Below, piece by piece: positions 63,201 to 64,000 of a stretch of 64,000 bases of DNA. Origin of the DNA: Hortaea werneckii (taxonomy: Eukaryota > Ascomycota > Dothideomycetes > Mycosphaerellales > Teratosphaeriaceae). The stretch lies in contig JBAOKB010000118.1 in assembly GCA_037044905.1 (NCBI GenBank), forward strand, positions 496,001 through 560,000. The letters run 5' to 3'. The first letter of the stretch is position 1. Each line of letters begins with the position of its first letter. The notes under the pieces are model-generated. The model saw nothing but the letters and a program-made list of their open reading frames with translations, had not been told where the DNA came from and searched no databases. Position numbers and translations under genes: made by a program.

Positions 63201-64000
63201 AGGTCAACAGCAAGGCCAGCAGCAAAATCAGCAGCAAGGCCAACAGCAAGGCCTGAATGGGGCTGCCGGTCCACGGCAGCCTGAGGCTGTACGGGCGAAG
63301 TTCAACGCCATCCAAGAAGACCTGCATCGCAGATGTCCCAAAGGTCCACCACTTCATCTCGAGCCAGAGGAGAAGCAGCAAGCACAAACCATCATGCGCA
63401 GGCTTTGGACTCAAATGGCGAGATTGTGGGCCTCGATGCTTCCAGCTCTTCAACAGTTCCCTCAACTTGAGAATCAGATCAGGGCGACCATGAAAGCTGT
63501 CTATCAATATCGTCAAAATTGCGCGGATCCTAATGGAAACATTAAGGACTATCTGTCATTAAGCGTGGCTGATCTGAAGGAAATTGAGAACACGGCACAG
63601 CAATACTTCGTCCAGATTAAGACAGCAAAGGACGCTGCTCAGCAAAATCGTCAGATGGGTGGGCAAGCTGCGGGTCAACAGCAGCCTGCTCAGGCCAAGC
63701 CTCAGCAACCTTCGCAAGCTGTGCCTACGCCGCCACCACAGCAGCAGCAACAGCAGCAACAGAGCCAAGGAAAGAAGGGTTCAACCAATAATAAGCCTCC
63801 GCCGGCGCCAACAGAGAATAAAACATTCGACTGGGGTGCGACGAGTCCACATGGCGTGCCTAAGTACGAGCTCGCTCGTTCCGAGCTCTCGCAGGACAAG
63901 CTCAAATTGCCAGCAAACAAGAGGCGCAAGCCGAACCAAGAAGACAGCCAAGTATCGACCCCTGCAGGCCAGACCGCTACTCCTGGGGCCGCGGTCGCGA
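60225..64000 (+). CDS. MED15: Med15/Gal11-like Mediator tail subunit (5' part)
   Basis: Exon 1 is 60225-60424 and exon 2 opens at 60489 and runs past the window edge. The intron has GTAAGT..CATAG, and splicing completes a Leu codon. The N-terminus carries a KIX-like module (LQQVYAKILSEMQANSNKI, PQGWQQTFDPKQRAPKVMQL, FSGLRLLETDTSKCFQTAV). It is followed by more than 900 residues rich in Gln, Asn, Met and Pro. Short folded islands recur: PDEKKNQIRMTMMRN, SWKFPNELRAQLPIPLPQ, WGRLKEHLMQN, RRLWTQMARLWASMLPAL and KTFDWGATSPHGVPKYELA. This order fits fungal Med15, which connects activators to RNA polymerase II. An SPT20-like or other Q-rich coactivator is the main alternative. The C-terminus is missing. 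Confidence 0.75.

Noticed and set aside
60856..63516. Several minus-strand Leu/Arg-rich open frames within the Med15-like gene
   Set aside because: They are the complement of Gln-rich coding sequence, where CAG/CAA become CTG/TTG. The plus-strand frame is continuous across all of them.

Overview
The window is nuclear DNA of a filamentous ascomycete. Genes are spaced about 2-3 kb apart. They carry short introns of about 50-110 bp with GT..AG ends and branch sites of the CTGAC/CTAAC type. Zn2Cys6 and fungal-specific regulators are abundant, as are secreted Ser/Thr-rich proteins and fungal families such as HsbA, GtaA-type glutaminase and CDH-cyt/b561. The general look fits Dothideomycetes, possibly Capnodiales/Mycosphaerellales, but that placement is an inference. 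I saw no transposon, tRNA, rRNA, CRISPR array or secondary-metabolite backbone gene.

Layout. 0.2-6.5 kb: a Zn2Cys6 regulator and, convergent to it, a secreted CBM52/six-hairpin glycosidase-like gene. Both are broken by many single-base frame changes although the protein sequence is otherwise well kept. 7.7-16.2 kb: a second, intact Zn2Cys6 regulator with a polyglutamine tract, a CCCH zinc-finger protein and a low-complexity conserved fungal protein. 17.2-26.3 kb: a large repeat-bearing secreted adhesin-like protein, a PX-associated/DUF3818 protein and a third Zn2Cys6 regulator with a frame break inside its zinc cluster. 26.3-28 kb: a gene-poor stretch with a diverged direct duplication of about 100 bp. 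28-33 kb: an EEIG1/EHBP1 NT-C2 protein, an LMBR1 membrane protein and a 111-residue, three-exon small membrane protein.

33.4-37 kb: a divergent tautomerase/SDR-reductase pair whose shared promoter carries three copies of one 12-bp element, followed by a zinc-finger protein. 37.7-45.6 kb: the mitochondrial m-AAA protease AFG3, a GtaA-type glutaminase and an HsbA-type cell-wall protein. 45.7-50.9 kb: a membrane protein, an NTF2-like protein and a CDH-cyt/cytochrome b561 fusion. 51.1-54.1 kb: a divergent sugar-acid aldolase (DapA family) and Gfo/Idh/MocA oxidoreductase pair. Their common promoter holds a perfect inverted repeat resembling the galacturonate-responsive element of Aspergillus. 54.5-64 kb: a fungal-specific regulator, DNA topoisomerase III and the 5' part of a Med15-like Mediator subunit that runs off the window.

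The most interesting regions are the two divergent enzyme pairs with strong operator-like inverted repeats, the unlisted small membrane gene, and the concentration of indels in the first 6.5 kb. The indels look more like consensus errors or very young pseudogenes than ordinary gene decay.
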